From contig CAWZYM010000366.1 in assembly GCA_963966185.1 (NCBI GenBank), forward strand, positions 62,001 to 126,000: DNA of 64,000 nt. The letters are read 5' to 3'. The notes beneath the pieces are model-generated. The model ran no database searches, had not been told where the DNA came from, and saw nothing but the letters and a program-made list of their open reading frames with translations. A program made the translations under genes and the position numbers. The stretch is from Rhabditoides inermis (Eukaryota > Nematoda > Chromadorea > Rhabditida > Rhabditidae). Below, piece after piece: positions 23,543-38,000 of this stretch (the first letter of the stretch is position 1; each line of letters begins with the position of its first letter).

Positions 23543-26043
23543 GCCCCCTTTCTCATCTTCCTTTTTATCCTTTACATTTTGTTCAATCAATCAATCAATC
23601 AATTGTTTATCCGGAAACGTTATATCTGAATATGACAACACAATCAAAATGATATGAAGCATACAGTAGTGCCTAAGATACTAGATGCATAGGCTTCATT
23701 TGTTGTTTCATTTTTCTTTTCCAGAAAAGGCCAAGTCGGCCAGCAAGCTGAAGCAGGTGGACGCGCTGGACTTCTTCAACAATTTTGGCAAGAGCAGCGC
23801 GCAGATCGAGAAGGAGAAGAGGGACAAGGAGTATAAGGAGAAGAAGGTGGGTAGATGAATTTAGTATCGATTACTGTCAGATATTTCAAAATGCCCGATA
23901 GTCGGAGAATTATAACGTTTGAAACATACTTTTGTTGCTGAACTGGAAATCTCAATGCTCAATCCATTAAAAAACCATTTAATTATGTTCTGAAATCTGC
24001 GATTTAGTATTTGCTGTAGAGAGACGACGCTTGGCGGATTGTTTATTCTCGATTACGGTCTGTATGAAAGTTTGTTATTGCAAAATGTTTACAGTTCGGA
24101 AAATGAGAGTTTCGGAACATACTTTTGTTGGGTTCCCGTACTGGAATTTTCAACCCGTATAAAAACCCATTTCATCTATGTGTCCTGAAATATGCGAGCA
24201 AGTATTTGCTGTAGAGAGGAGACGCTGGGCGGATTGTTTACCCTCGGTTGCTGTCTGTCTGGAAGTCTGATATTGCGTCTGATATTGCAAAATTTTCAGT
24301 TCTTGAAATGAGAGAGTTTTGATACACAGTTTTCGATGTTGTTATTAGTTGCTTGTTCGGAGGGGAATCGCAATATAATCGATGTTTCCCCCCCATATCC
24401 ATTTCCCCCCCCCATTTCCCCTTCCCCCCATATCCCCATAACATATTTTCACATCCCGGTGCTAACTCAACTTCGGAATTCAGAGTGTACACTCCCTTTA
24501 AGATAACTCTACGATTGCAAAAATGTTCAATATTCGGAGATTGAGCGAGTTATGAAACATACTTGGTTGGGTATGGGTATGTGAATTTAGAAAATGTCAA
24601 TATCGGAAATGCGAACATTTCGAAAGAACAAAACCACATTAGTGGATGACGGTGAACGTTTCTTGTGCTTCTTACAATGACGTCGGCTTCTTTTCTTCTT
24701 TCCACCAAACCGAACTGGAAATGTCGATTCGTTTTGAATGATGCGCCTGCAGGCGAAGAAGGCGAAGGAGTCCGAGAAGGCCGCCGAGTCCAAGTCGACT
24801 GACGTGAGCCCGTCGCAGAAGGAGAACAGCAGGGCCGGAAAGGTGGGAGAGAGAGAGGGAGAGAGGGGGGGGGGGAGATAGAGGGTGGGAGAGGAAGGGA
24901 GAGAGAGAGGGGGGGGGGTGGGACGGAGGTTAAGAGAAAAAGGGTGGGAGAGGGAGGGAGGTAGAGAGAGAGGGAGAGAGAGGGAGTGAAAGGGAGGGAG
25001 AGAGAGTGAGTGAAAGGGAGGGAGAGAGAGTGAGGAGAGGGAGTGGGACGGAGATTGAGAGAAAAAGGGTGGGAGAGGGAGGGGAGAGATAGAGGGTGGG
25101 AGAGGAAGGAAGAGAGAGAGGGTGGGAGAGGGAGTGGGACGGAGATTGAGAGAGAAAGGGTGGGAGAGGTAGGGAGGGAGAGAGAGAGGGGGGAGGGAGA
25201 GAGAGACAGAGAGAGAGTGAGTGAAAGGGAGGGAGGGAGAGAGAGATATCAAGGCCGGCTAGGGGGGGGGGGTGTTATTTTATTTTTACGGTTACGAGTC
25301 TGATGATTAGAGGAAGTGGTAGGGGGGGGGGGCGAAAGAGAGAGAGAAAGTGAAAGGAAGAGAGAGGAGAGAGAGTGAAAGGGAGAGAGAGAGAGTGAGT
25401 GAAAGAGAGAGTAAGGTAGAGAAGGAGTGAGGGTAGATGAGTGAGTGAGTGTAATCGAGGAAAGTCATTATTGCGATTGCCGTTCTTTTATTTCCTCTCT
25501 AAAATGTGTACACGTGAAGCTTATTTTTCATCCAGTCTTACCTGATGCTTGAAATGGAAATCAGAAGTCTGCGAATCGCGATCAACAATGAAGTAATTTC
25601 AATCTTTTATCCAGAACAAGTCGACTGCCGATTCTCCGGTAAAGCGTCGGGAGGAGAAGGCAAAGGAGCCGCGTCGAACGGAGGAGAAGACGAATACTCC
25701 TGTGAAGGAGAAACCCGCGCCAGCTGCCGCGCTGAGGAGGGAGTCGCCGAGGAAGACTGCCGAACCCAAGGTGGGCTCTCGTTAATTGCTCGTTCCAAGA
25801 ATGTTTGCTATCGAGAGAGAGAGCGTGTAAATAATGAAGGGATGATGACTACGGGAAAGGAGAAAGAGACAGAGATATTAAGATGTCTGGTTATGGTAAA
25901 CAGTCTGCGAGGGACTGCAGTAATGGGAAGATGGTCTATATTGTGATTATGAATGCAGACTCCCGCCGCCTCTGCCCGTCCCTCTGCCCCTGCCAGGAAA
26001 CCGCAGCCCGACACGCCCATGCCCATGTCGATGCAGGTGAGGG

Positions 26044-26092
<49 letters not shown>

Positions 26093-29000
26093 GAGGTGTG
26101 TAGATGAGTGAGAGAGTGTAAATGAGGAAGGGATGATGAGTGGGAAAGGAGAGAGGGAGAGGAGATAGAGAGAGAGGGAGAGAGAGAGAAGGGGAGGGAG
26201 GGAGAGAGAAGGGGAGAGAGAGGGAGAGAGAGAGTGAAAGGGAAAGATATAGAGAGAAAGAGGGTGAAAGTGAGAGAGAGGAGGGGGAGAGCGAAAAAGA
26301 GAAAGAGAGAGAGGGAGAGGGGGAAAGAGAGGGACAGAGAGAGAGAGGGAAAGAGAGAAAGAGAGAGAGGGGAGAGAGTAAAAAGGAGGGATAGAGAGAG
26401 AAAGAGTGTGAAAGGGAGAGAGAAAGAAAGAGGGGGAGAGAGAGGAGGGACAATGAGGTCTTGTAGATGCGTCAAGGGTAATGAGTGTCCCCGTTTGCCT
26501 GTTGGTTGTGCATCGATGAGATGAGGGGTCTCAATCGATCATCGATCTATGTGCTTCCTCGCTGAATGTGAGGAGTATACTGTAGTTCTAGATTTTGGTG
26601 TACTTATTCTAGGAGCTCGCTCACTTGATGTGAGTTGAGGAGTGTACGGTAGTCGGTTCTGTTGGAGGGAGTGGATAAGCAGTTGGCAAAAATAGAAGAA
26701 AGACAGATAGATAAATAGAAAGACACATACACATAGACTTTTTGTGGATTTAATTTTACTGCAATGCATTTTTATTGGGTCATTCTATGTACTTCCTCGC
26801 TGAATGCGAGGAGTATACTGTAGTTCTAGACTTTGGTGTACTTATTCTAGGGGCTCGCTCACTTGATGTGAGTTGAGGAGTGTACGGTAGTCGGTTCTGT
26901 TGGAGGGAGTGGATAAGCAGTTGTCAAAAATAGAAGAAAGACAGATTGATAAATGGAAAGACACATACACATAGACTTTTTTTGTGGATTCAATTTTACT
27001 GCTATGCTTTTTTATTGGGTCATTCTATGTGCTTCCTCGCTGAATGTGAGAAGTCTACTGTAGTTCTAGATTTTAGTGTACTTATTCTAGGGGCTCGCTC
27101 GCTTGATGTGAGTTGAGGAATGTACGGTAGTCGGTTCTGTTGGAGGGAGTGGGTAAAAAGTTGGCAAAAATAGACGAAAGACAGATAGATAAATAGAAAG
27201 ACACATACACATAGACTTTTTGTGGATTTAATTTTACTGCTCTGCATTTTTTATTGGGTCATTCTATGTGCTTCTTCGCTGAATGCGAGGAGTATACTGT
27301 AGTTCTAGATTTTGGTGTACTTATTCTAGGGGCTCGCTCACTTGATGTGAGTTGAGGAGTGTACGGTAGTCGGTTCTGTTGGAGGGAGTGGATAAGCAGT
27401 TGGCAAAAATAGAAGAAAGACAGATTGATAAATGGAAAGACACATACACATAGACTTTTTTGTGGATTCAATTTTACTGCTATGCTTTTTTATTGGGTCA
27501 TTCTATGTGCTTCCTCGCTGAATGTGAGAAGTCTACTGTAGTTCTAGATTTTGGTGTACTTATTCTAGGGGCTCGCTCGCTTGATGTGAGTTGAGGAATG
27601 TACGGTAGTCGGTTCTGTTTGAGGGAGTGGGTAAAAAGTTGGCAAAAATAGACGAAAGACAGATAGATAAATAGAAAGACACATACACATAGATTTTTTG
27701 TGGATTTAATTTTACTGCTATGCATTTTTATTGGGTCATTCTATGTACTTCCTTGCTGAATGCGAGGAGTATACTGTAGTTCTAGACTTTGGTGTACTTA
27801 TTCTAGGGGCTCGCTCGCTTGATGTGAGTTGAGGAATGTACGGTAGTCGGTTCGGTTGGAGGGAGTGGATAAGCAGTTGGCAAAAATAGAAGAAAGACAG
27901 ATAGATAAATAGAAAGACACATACACATAGACTTTTTGTGGATTTAGTTTTACTGCAATGCATTTTTATTGGGTCATTCTATGTACTTCCTCGCTGAATG
28001 CGAGGAGTATACTGTAGTTCTAGATTTTGGTGTACTTATTCTAGGGGCTCGCTCACTTGATGTGAGTTGAGGAGTGTACGGTAGTCGGTTCTGTTGGAGG
28101 GAGTGGATAAGCAGTTGTCAAAAATAGAAGAAAGACAGATTGATAAATGGAAAGACACATACACATAGACTTTTTTGTGGATTCAATTTTACTGCTATGC
28201 TTTTTTATTGTGTCATTCTATGTGCTTCCTCGCTGAATGTGAGAAGTCTACTGTAGTTCTAGATTTTAGTGTACTTATTCTAGGGGCTCGCTCGCTTGAT
28301 GTGAGTTGAGGAATGTACGGTAGTCGGTTCTGTTGGAGGGAGTGGGTAAAAAGTTGGCAAAAATAGACGAAAGACAGATAGATAAATAGAAAGACACATA
28401 CACATAGACTTTTTGTGGATTTAGTTTTACTGCTATGCATTTTTATTGGGTCATTCTATGTACTTCCTCGCTGAATGTGAGGAGTATACTGTAGTTCTAG
28501 ATTTTGGTGTACTTATTCTAGGAGCTCGCTCACTTGATGTGAGTTGAGGAGTGTACGGTAGTCGGTTCTGTTGGAGGGAGTGGATAAGCAGTTGTCAAAA
28601 ATAGAAGAAAGACAGATTGATAAATGGAAAGACACATACACATAGACTTTTTTTGTGGATTCAATTTTACTGCTATGCTTTTTTATTGGGTCATTCTATG
28701 TGCTTCCTCGCTGAATGTGAGAAGTCTACTGTAGTTCTAGATTTTAGTGTACTTATTCTAGGGGCTCGCTCGCTTGATGTGAGTTGAGGAATGTACGGTA
28801 GTCGGTTCTGTTGGAGGGAGTGGGTAAAAAGTTGGCAAAAATAGACGAAAGACAGATAGATAAATAGAAAGACACATACACATAGACTTTTTGTGGATTT
28901 AATTTTACTGCTCTGCATTTTTTATTGGGTCATTCTATGTGCTTCTTCGCTGAATGCGAGGAGTATACTGTAGTTCTAGATTTTGGTGTACTTATTCTAG

Positions 29001-32000
29001 GGGCTCGCTCACTTGATGTGAGTTGAGGAGTGTACGGTAGTCGGTTCTGTTGGAGGGAGTGGATAAGCAGTTGGCAAAAATAGAAGAAAGACAGATTGAT
29101 AAATGGAAAGACACATACACATAGACTTTTTTGTGGATTCAATTTTACTGCTATGCTTTTTTATTGGGTCATTCTATGTGCTTCCTCGCTGAATGTGAGA
29201 AGTCTACTGTAGTTCTAGATTTTGGTGTACTTATTCTAGGGGCTCGCTCGCTTGATGTGAGTTGAGGAATGTACGGTAGTCGGTTCTGTTTGAGGGAGTG
29301 GGTAAAAAGTTGGCAAAATAGACGAAAGACAGATAGATAAATAGAAAGACACATACACATAGATTTTTTATGGATTTAATTTTACTGCTATGCATTTTTA
29401 TTGGGTCATTCTATGTACTTCCTTGCTGAATGCGAGGAGTATACTGTAGTTCTAGACTTTGGTGTACTTATTCTAGGGGCTCGCTCGCTTGATGTGAGTT
29501 GAGGAATGTACGGTAGTCGGTTCGGTTGGAGGGAGTGGATAAGCAGTTGGCAAAAATAGAAGAAAGACAGATAGATAAATAGAAAGACACATACACATAG
29601 ACTTTTTGTGGATTTAGTTTTACTGCAATGCATTTTTATTGGGTCATTCTATGTACTTCCTCGCTGAATGCGAGGAGTATACTGTAGTTCTAGATTTTGG
29701 TGTACTTATTCTAGGGGCTCGCTCACTTGATGTGAGTTGAGGAGTGTACGGTAGTCGGTTCTGTTGGAGGGAGTGGATAAGCAGTTGTCAAAAATAGAAG
29801 AAAGACAGATTGATAAATGGAAAGACACATACACATAGACTTTTTTGTGGATTCAATTTTACTGCTATGCTTTTTTATTGTGTCATTCTATGTGCTTCCT
29901 CGCTGAATGTGAGAAGTCTACTGTAGTTCTAGATTTTAGTGTACTTATTCTAGGGGCTCGCTCGCTTGATGTGAGTTGAGGAATGTACGGTAGTCGGTTC
30001 TGTTGGAGGGAGTGGATAAGCAGTTGGCAAAAATAGAAGAAAGACAGATAGATGAATAGAAAGACACATACACATAGACTTTTTGTGGATTTAATTTTAC
30101 TGCAATGCATTTTTATTGGGTCATTCTATGTACTTCCTCGCTGAATGTGAGAAGTCTACTGTAGTTCTAGATTTTGGTGTACTTATTCTAGGGGCTCGCT
30201 CGCTTGATGTGAGTGGAGGAATGTACGGTAGTCGGTTCTGTTGGAGGGAGTGGATAAAAAGTTGGCAAAAATAGACGAAAGACAGATAGATAAATAGAAA
30301 GACACATACACATAGATTTTTTGTGGATTTAATTTTACTGCTATGCATTTTTATTGGGTCATTCTATGTACTTCCTTGCTGAATGCGAGGAGTATACTGT
30401 AGTTCTAGACTTTGGTGTACTTATTCTAGGGGCTCGCTCGCTTGATGTGAGTGGAGGAATGTACGGTAGTCGGTTCTGTTGGAGGGAGTGGGTAAAAAGT
30501 TGGCAAAAATAGACGAAAGACAGATAGATGAATAGAAAGACACATACACATAGACTTTTTGTGGATTTAATTTTACTGCAATGCATTTTTATTGGGTCAT
30601 TCTATGTACTTCCTCGCTGAATGCGAGGAGTATACTGTAGTTCTAGACTTTGGTGTACTTATTCTAGGGGCTCGCTCACTTGATGTGAGTTGAGGAGTGT
30701 ACGGTAGTCGGTTCTGTTGGAGGGAGTGGATAAGCAGTTGTCAAAAATAGAAGAAAGACAGATTGATAAATGGAAAGACACATACACATAGACTTTTTTT
30801 GTGGATTCAATTTTACTGCTATGCTTTTTTATTGGGTCATTCTATGTGCTTCCTCGCTGAATGTGAGAAGTCTACTGTAGTTCTAGATTTTGGTGTACTT
30901 ATTCTAGGGGCTCGCTCGCTTGATGTTAGTGGAGGAATGTACGGTAGTCGGTTCTGTTGGAGGGAGTGGATAAAAAGTTGGCAAAAATAGACGAAAGACA
31001 GATAGATAAATAGAAAGACACATACACATAGACTTTTTGTGGATTTAATTTTACTGCAATGCATTTTTATTGGGTCATTCTATGTACTTCCTCGCTGAAT
31101 GTGAGAAGTCTACTGTAGTTCTAGATTTTGGTGTACTTATTCTAGGGGCTCGCTCGCTTGATGTGAGTGGAGGAATGTACGGTAGTCGGTTCTGTTGGAG
31201 GGAGTGGATAAAAAGTTGGCAAAAATAGACGAAAGACAGATAGATAAATAGAAAGACACATACACATAGATTTTTTGTGGATTTAATTTTACTGCTATGC
31301 ATTTTTTTTGGGTCATTCTATGTACTTCCTTGCTGAATGCGAGGAGTATACTGTAGTTCTAGACTTTGGTGTACTTATTCTAGGGGCTCGCTCGCTTGAT
31401 GTGAGTGGAGGAATGTACGGTAGTCGGTTCTGTTGGAGGGAGTGGGTAAAAAGTTGGCAAAAATAGACGAAAGACAGATAGATGAATAGAAAGACACATA
31501 CACATAGACTTTTTGTGGATTTAATTTTACTGCAATGCATTTTTATTGGGTCATTCTATGTACTTCCTCGCTGAATGCGAGGAGTATACTGTAGTTCTAG
31601 ACTTTGGTGTACTTATTCTAGGGGCTCGCTCACTTGATGTGAGTTGAGGAGTGTACGGTAGTCGGTTCTGTTGGAGGGAGTGGATAAGCAGTTGTCAAAA
31701 ATAGAAGAAAGACAGATTGATAAATGGAAAGACACATACACATAGACTTTTTTTGTGGATTCAATTTTACTGCTATGCTTTTTTATTGTGTCATTCTATG
31801 TGCTTCCTCGCTGAATGTGAGAAGTCTACTGTAGTTCTAGATTTTAGTGTACTTATTCTAGGGGCTCGCTCGCTTGATGTGAGTTGAGGAATGTACGGTA
31901 GTCGGTTCTGTTGGAGGGAGTGGGTAAAAAGTTGGCAAAAATAGACGAAAGACAGATAGATAAATAGAAAGACACATACACATAGACTTTTTGTGGATTT

Positions 32001-35000
32001 AGTTTTACTGCTATGCATTTTTATTGGGTCATTCTATGTACTTCCTCGCTGAATGTGAGGAGTATACTGTAGTTCTAGATTTTGGTGTACTTATTCTAGG
32101 AGCTCGCTCACTTGATGTGAGTTGAGGAGTGTACGGTAGTCGGTTCTGTTGGAGGGAGTGGATAAGCAGTTGGCAAAAATAGAAGAAAGACAGATAGATA
32201 AATAGAAAGACACATACACATAGACTTTTTGTGGATTTAATTTTACTGCAATGCATTTTTATTGGGTCATTCTATGTACTTCCTCGCTGAATGCGAGGAG
32301 TATACTGTAGTTCTAGACTTTGGTGTACTTATTCTAGGGGCTCGCTCACTTGATGTGAGTTGAGGAGTGTACGGTAGTCGGTTCTGTTGGAGGGAGTGGA
32401 TAAGCAGTTGTCAAAAATAGAAGAAAGACAGATTGATAAATGGAAAGACACATACACATAGACTTTTTTTGTGGATTCAATTTTACTGCTATGCTTTTTT
32501 ATTGGGTCATTCTATGTGCTTCCTCGCTGAATGTGAGAAGTCTACTGTAGTTCTAGATTTTAGTGTACTTATTCTAGGGGCTCGCTCGCTTGATGTGAGT
32601 TGAGGAATGTACGGTAGTCGGTTCTGTTGGAGGGAGTGGGTAAAAAGTTGGCAAAAATAGACGAAAGACAGATAGATAAATAGAAAGACACATACACATA
32701 GACTTTTTGTGGATTTAATTTTACTGCTCTGCATTTTTTATTGGGTCATTCTATGTGCTTCTTCGCTGAATGCGAGGAGTATACTGTAGTTCTAGATTTT
32801 GGTGTACTTATTCTAGGGGCTCGCTCACTTGATGTGAGTTGAGGAGTGTACGGTAGTCGGTTCTGTTGGAGGGAGTGGATAAGCAGTTGGCAAAAATAGA
32901 AGAAAGACAGATTGATAAATGGAAAGACACATACACATAGACTTTTTTGTGGATTCAATTTTACTGCTATGCTTTTTTATTGGGTCATTCTATGTGCTTC
33001 CTCGCTGAATGTGAGAAGTCTACTGTAGTTCTAGATTTTGGTGTACTTATTCTAGGGGCTCGCTCGCTTGATGTGAGTTGAGGAATGTACGGTAGTCGGT
33101 TCTGTTTGAGGGAGTGGGTAAAAAGTTGGCAAAATAGACGAAAGACAGATAGATAAATAGAAAGACACATACACATAGATTTTTTGTGGATTTAATTTTA
33201 CTGCTATGCATTTTTATTGGGTCATTCTATGTACTTCCTTGCTGAATGCGAGGAGTATACTGTAGTTCTAGACTTTGGTGTACTTATTCTAGGGGCTCGC
33301 TCGCTTGATGTGAGTTGAGGAATGTACGGTAGTCGGTTCGGTTGGAGGGAGTGGATAAGCAGTTGGCAAAAATAGAAGAAAGACAGATAGATAAATAGAA
33401 AGACACATACACATAGACTTTTTGTGGATTTAGTTTTACTGCAATGCATTTTTATTGGGTCATTCTATGTACTTCCTCGCTGAATGCGAGGAGTATACTG
33501 TAGTTCTAGATTTTGGTGTACTTATTCTAGGGGCTCGCTCACTTGATGTGAGTTGAGGAGTGTACGGTAGTCGGTTCTGTTGGAGGGAGTGGATAAGCAG
33601 TTGTCAAAAATAGAAGAAAGACAGATTGATAAATGGAAAGACACATACACATAGACTTTTTTGTGGATTCAATTTTACTGCTATGCTTTTTTATTGTGTC
33701 ATTCTATGTGCTTCCTCGCTGAATGTGAGAAGTCTACTGTAGTTCTAGATTTTAGTGTACTTATTCTAGGGGCTCGCTCGCTTGATGTGAGTTGAGGAAT
33801 GTACGGTAGTCGGTTCTGTTGGAGGGAGTGGGTAAAAAGTTGGCAAAAATAGACGAAAGACAGATAGATAAATAGAAAGACACATACACATAGACTTTTT
33901 GTGGATTTAGTTTTACTGCTATGCATTTTTATTGGGTCATTCTATGTACTTCCTCGCTGAATGCGAGGAGTATACTGTAGTTCTAGACTTTGGTGTACTT
34001 ATTCTAGGGGCTCGCTCGCTTGATGTGAGTTGAGGAATGTACGGTAGTCGGTTCTGTTGGAGGGAGTGGATAAGCAGTTGGCAAAAATAGAAGAAAGACA
34101 GATAGATGAATAGAAAGACACATACACATAGACTTTTTGTGGATTTAATTTTACTGCAATGCATTTTTATTGGGTCATTCTATGTACTTCCTCGCTGAAT
34201 GTGAGAAGTCTACTGTAGTTCTAGATTTTGGTGTACTTATTCTAGGGGCTCGCTCGCTTGATGTGAGTGGAGGAATGTACGGTAGTCGGTTCTGTTGGAG
34301 GGAGTGGATAAAAAGTTGGCAAAAATAGACGAAAGACAGATAGATAAATAGAAAGACACATACACATAGATTTTTTGTGGATTTAATTTTACTGCTATGC
34401 ATTTTTATTGGGTCATTCTATGTACTTCCTTGCTGAATGCGAGGAGTATACTGTAGTTCTAGACTTTGGTGTACTTATTCTAGGGGCTCGCTCGCTTGAT
34501 GTGAGTGGAGGAATGTACGGTAGTCGGTTCTGTTGGAGGGAGTGGGTAAAAAGTTGGCAAAAATAGAAGAAAGACAGATTGATAAATGGAAAGACACATA
34601 CACATAGATTTTTTGTGGATTTAATTTTACTGCTATGCATTTTTATTGGGTCATTCTATGTACTTCCTTGCTGAATGCGAGGAGTATACTGTAGTTCTAG
34701 ACTTTGGTGTACTTATTCTAGGGGCTCGCTCGCTTGATGTGAGTTGAGGAATGTACGGTAGTCGGTTCGGTTGGAGGGAGTGGATAAGCAGTTGGCAAAA
34801 ATAGAAGAAAGACAGATAGATAAATAGAAAGACACATACACATAGACTTTTTGTGGATTTAGTTTTACTGCAATGCATTTTTATTGGGTCATTCTATGTA
34901 CTTCCTCGCTGAATGCGAGGAGTATACTGTAGTTCTAGATTTTGGTGTACTTATTCTAGGGGCTCGCTCACTTGATGTGAGTTGAGGAGTGTACGGTAGT

Positions 35001-38000
35001 CGGTTCTGTTGGAGGGAGTGGATAAGCAGTTGTCAAAAATAGAAGAAAGACAGATTGATAAATGGAAAGACACATACACATAGACTTTTTTGTGGATTCA
35101 ATTTTACTGCTATGCTTTTTTATTGTGTCATTCTATGTGCTTCCTCGCTGAATGTGAGAAGTCTACTGTAGTTCTAGATTTTAGTGTACTTATTCTAGGG
35201 GCTCGCTCGCTTGATGTGAGTTGAGGAATGTACGGTAGTCGGTTCTGTTGGAGGGAGTGGGTAAAAAGTTGGCAAAAATAGACGAAAGACAGATAGATAA
35301 ATAGAAAGACACATACACATAGACTTTTTGTGGATTTAGTTTTACTGCTATGCATTTTTATTGGGTCATTCTATGTACTTCCTCGCTGAATGCGAGGAGT
35401 ATACTGTAGTTCTAGACTTTGGTGTACTTATTCTAGGGGCTCGCTCGCTTGATGTGAGTTGAGGAATGTACGGTAGTCGGTTCTGTTGGAGGGAGTGGAT
35501 AAGCAGTTGGCAAAAATAGAAGAAAGACAGATAGATGAATAGAAAGACACATACACATAGACTTTTTGTGGATTTAATTTTACTGCAATGCATTTTTATT
35601 GGGTCATTCTATGTACTTCCTCGCTGAATGTGAGAAGTCTACTGTAGTTCTAGATTTTGGTGTACTTATTCTAGGGGCTCGCTCGCTTGATGTGAGTGGA
35701 GGAATGTACGGTAGTCGGTTCTGTTGGAGGGAGTGGATAAAAAGTTGGCAAAAATAGACGAAAGACAGATAGATAAATAGAAAGACACATACACATAGAT
35801 TTTTTGTGGATTTAATTTTACTGCTATGCATTTTTATTGGGTCATTCTATGTACTTCCTTGCTGAATGCGAGGAGTATACTGTAGTTCTAGACTTTGGTG
35901 TACTTATTCTAGGGGCTCGCTCGCTTGATGTGAGTGGAGGAATGTACGGTAGTCGGTTCTGTTGGAGGGAGTGGGTAAAAAGTTGGCAAAAATAGACGAA
36001 AGACAGATAGATAAATAGAAAGACACATACACATAGACTTTTTGTGGATTTAATTTTACTGCAATGCATTTTTATTGGGTCATTCTATGTACTTCCTCGC
36101 TGAATGTGAGAAGTCTACTGTAGTTCTAGATTTTGGTGTACTTATTCTAGGGGCTCGCTCGCTTGATGTGAGTGGAGGAATGTACGGTAGTCGGTTCTGT
36201 TGGAGGGAGTGGATAAAAAGTTGGCAAAAATAGACGAAAGACAGATAGATAAATAGAAAGACACATACACATAGATTTTTTGTGGATTTAATTTTACTGC
36301 TATGCATTTTTATTGGGTCATTCTATGTACTTCCTTGCTGAATGCGAGGAGTATACTGTAGTTCTAGACTTTGGTGTACTTATTCTAGGGGCTCGCTCGC
36401 TTGATGTGAGTGGAGGAATGTACGGTAGTCGGTTCTGTTGGAGGGAGTGGGTAAAAAGTTGGCAAAAATAGACGAAAGACAGATAGATGAATAGAAAGAC
36501 ACATACACATAGACTTTTTGTGGATTTAATTTTACTGCAATGCATTTTTATTGGGTCATTCTATGTACTTCCTCGCTGAATGCGAGGAGTATACTGTAGT
36601 TCTAGACTTTGGTGTACTTATTCTAGGGGCTCGCTCACTTGATGTGAGTTGAGCAGTGTACGGTAGTCGGTTCTGTTGGAGGGAGTGGATAAGCAGTTGT
36701 CAAAAATAGAAGAAAGACAGATTGATAAATGGAAAGACACATACACATAGACTTTTTTGTGGATTCAATTTTACTGCTATGCTTTTTTATTGGGTCATTC
36801 TATGTGCTTCCTCGCTGAATGTGAGAAGTCTACTGTAGTTCTAGATTTTAGTGTACTTATTCTAGGGGCTCGCTCGCTTGATGTGAGTTGAGGAATGTAC
36901 GGTAGTCGGTTCTGTTGGAGGGAGTGGGTAAAAAGTTGGCAAAAATAGACGAAAGACAGATAGATAAATAGAAAGACACATACACATAGACTTTTTGTGG
37001 ATTTAATTTTACTGCTCTGCATTTTTTATTGGGTCATTCTATGTGCTTCTTCGCTGAATGCGAGGAGTATACTGTAGTTCTAGATTTTGGTGTACTTATT
37101 CTAGGGGCTCGCTCACTTGATGTGAGTTGAGGAGTGTACGGTAGTCGGTTCTGTTGGAGGGAGTGGATAAGCAGTTGGCAAAAATAGAAGAAAGACAGAT
37201 TGATAAATGGAAAGACACATACACATAGACTTTTTTGTGGATTCAATTTTACTGCTATGCTTTTTTATTGGGTCATTCTATGTGCTTCCTCGCTGAATGT
37301 GAGAAGTCTACTATAGTTCTAGATTTTGGTGTACTTATTCTAGGGGCTCGCTCGCTTGATGTGAGTTGAGGAATGTACGGTAGTCGGTTCTGTTTGAGGG
37401 AGTGGGTAAAAAGTTGGCAAAAATAGACGAAAGACAGATAGATAAATAGAAAGACACATACACATAGACTTTTTGTGGATTTAGTTTTACTGCAATGCAT
37501 TTTTATTGGGTCATTCTATGTACTTCCTCGCTGAATGCGAGGAGTATACTGTAGTTCTAGACTTTGGTGTACTTATTCTAGGGGCTCGCTCACTTGATGT
37601 GAGTTGAGGAGTGTACGGTAGTCGGTTCTGTTGGAGGGAGTGGATAAAAAGTTGGCAAAAATAGATGAAAGACAGATAGATAAATAGAAAGACACATACA
37701 CATAGACTTTTTGTGGATTTAGTTTTACTGCTATGCATTTTTATTGGGTCATTCTATGTACTTCCTCGCTGAATGCGAGGAGTATACTGTAGTTCTAGAC
37801 TTTGGTTTACTTATTCTAGGGGCTCGCTCGCTTGATGTGAGTTGAGGAATGTACGGTAGTCGGTTCTGTTGGAGGGAGTGGATAAGCAGTTGGCAAAAAT
37901 AGAAGAAAGACAGATAGATAAATAGAAAGACACATACACATAGACTTTTTGTGGATTTAATTTTACTGCAATGCATTTTTATTGGGTCATTCTATGTACT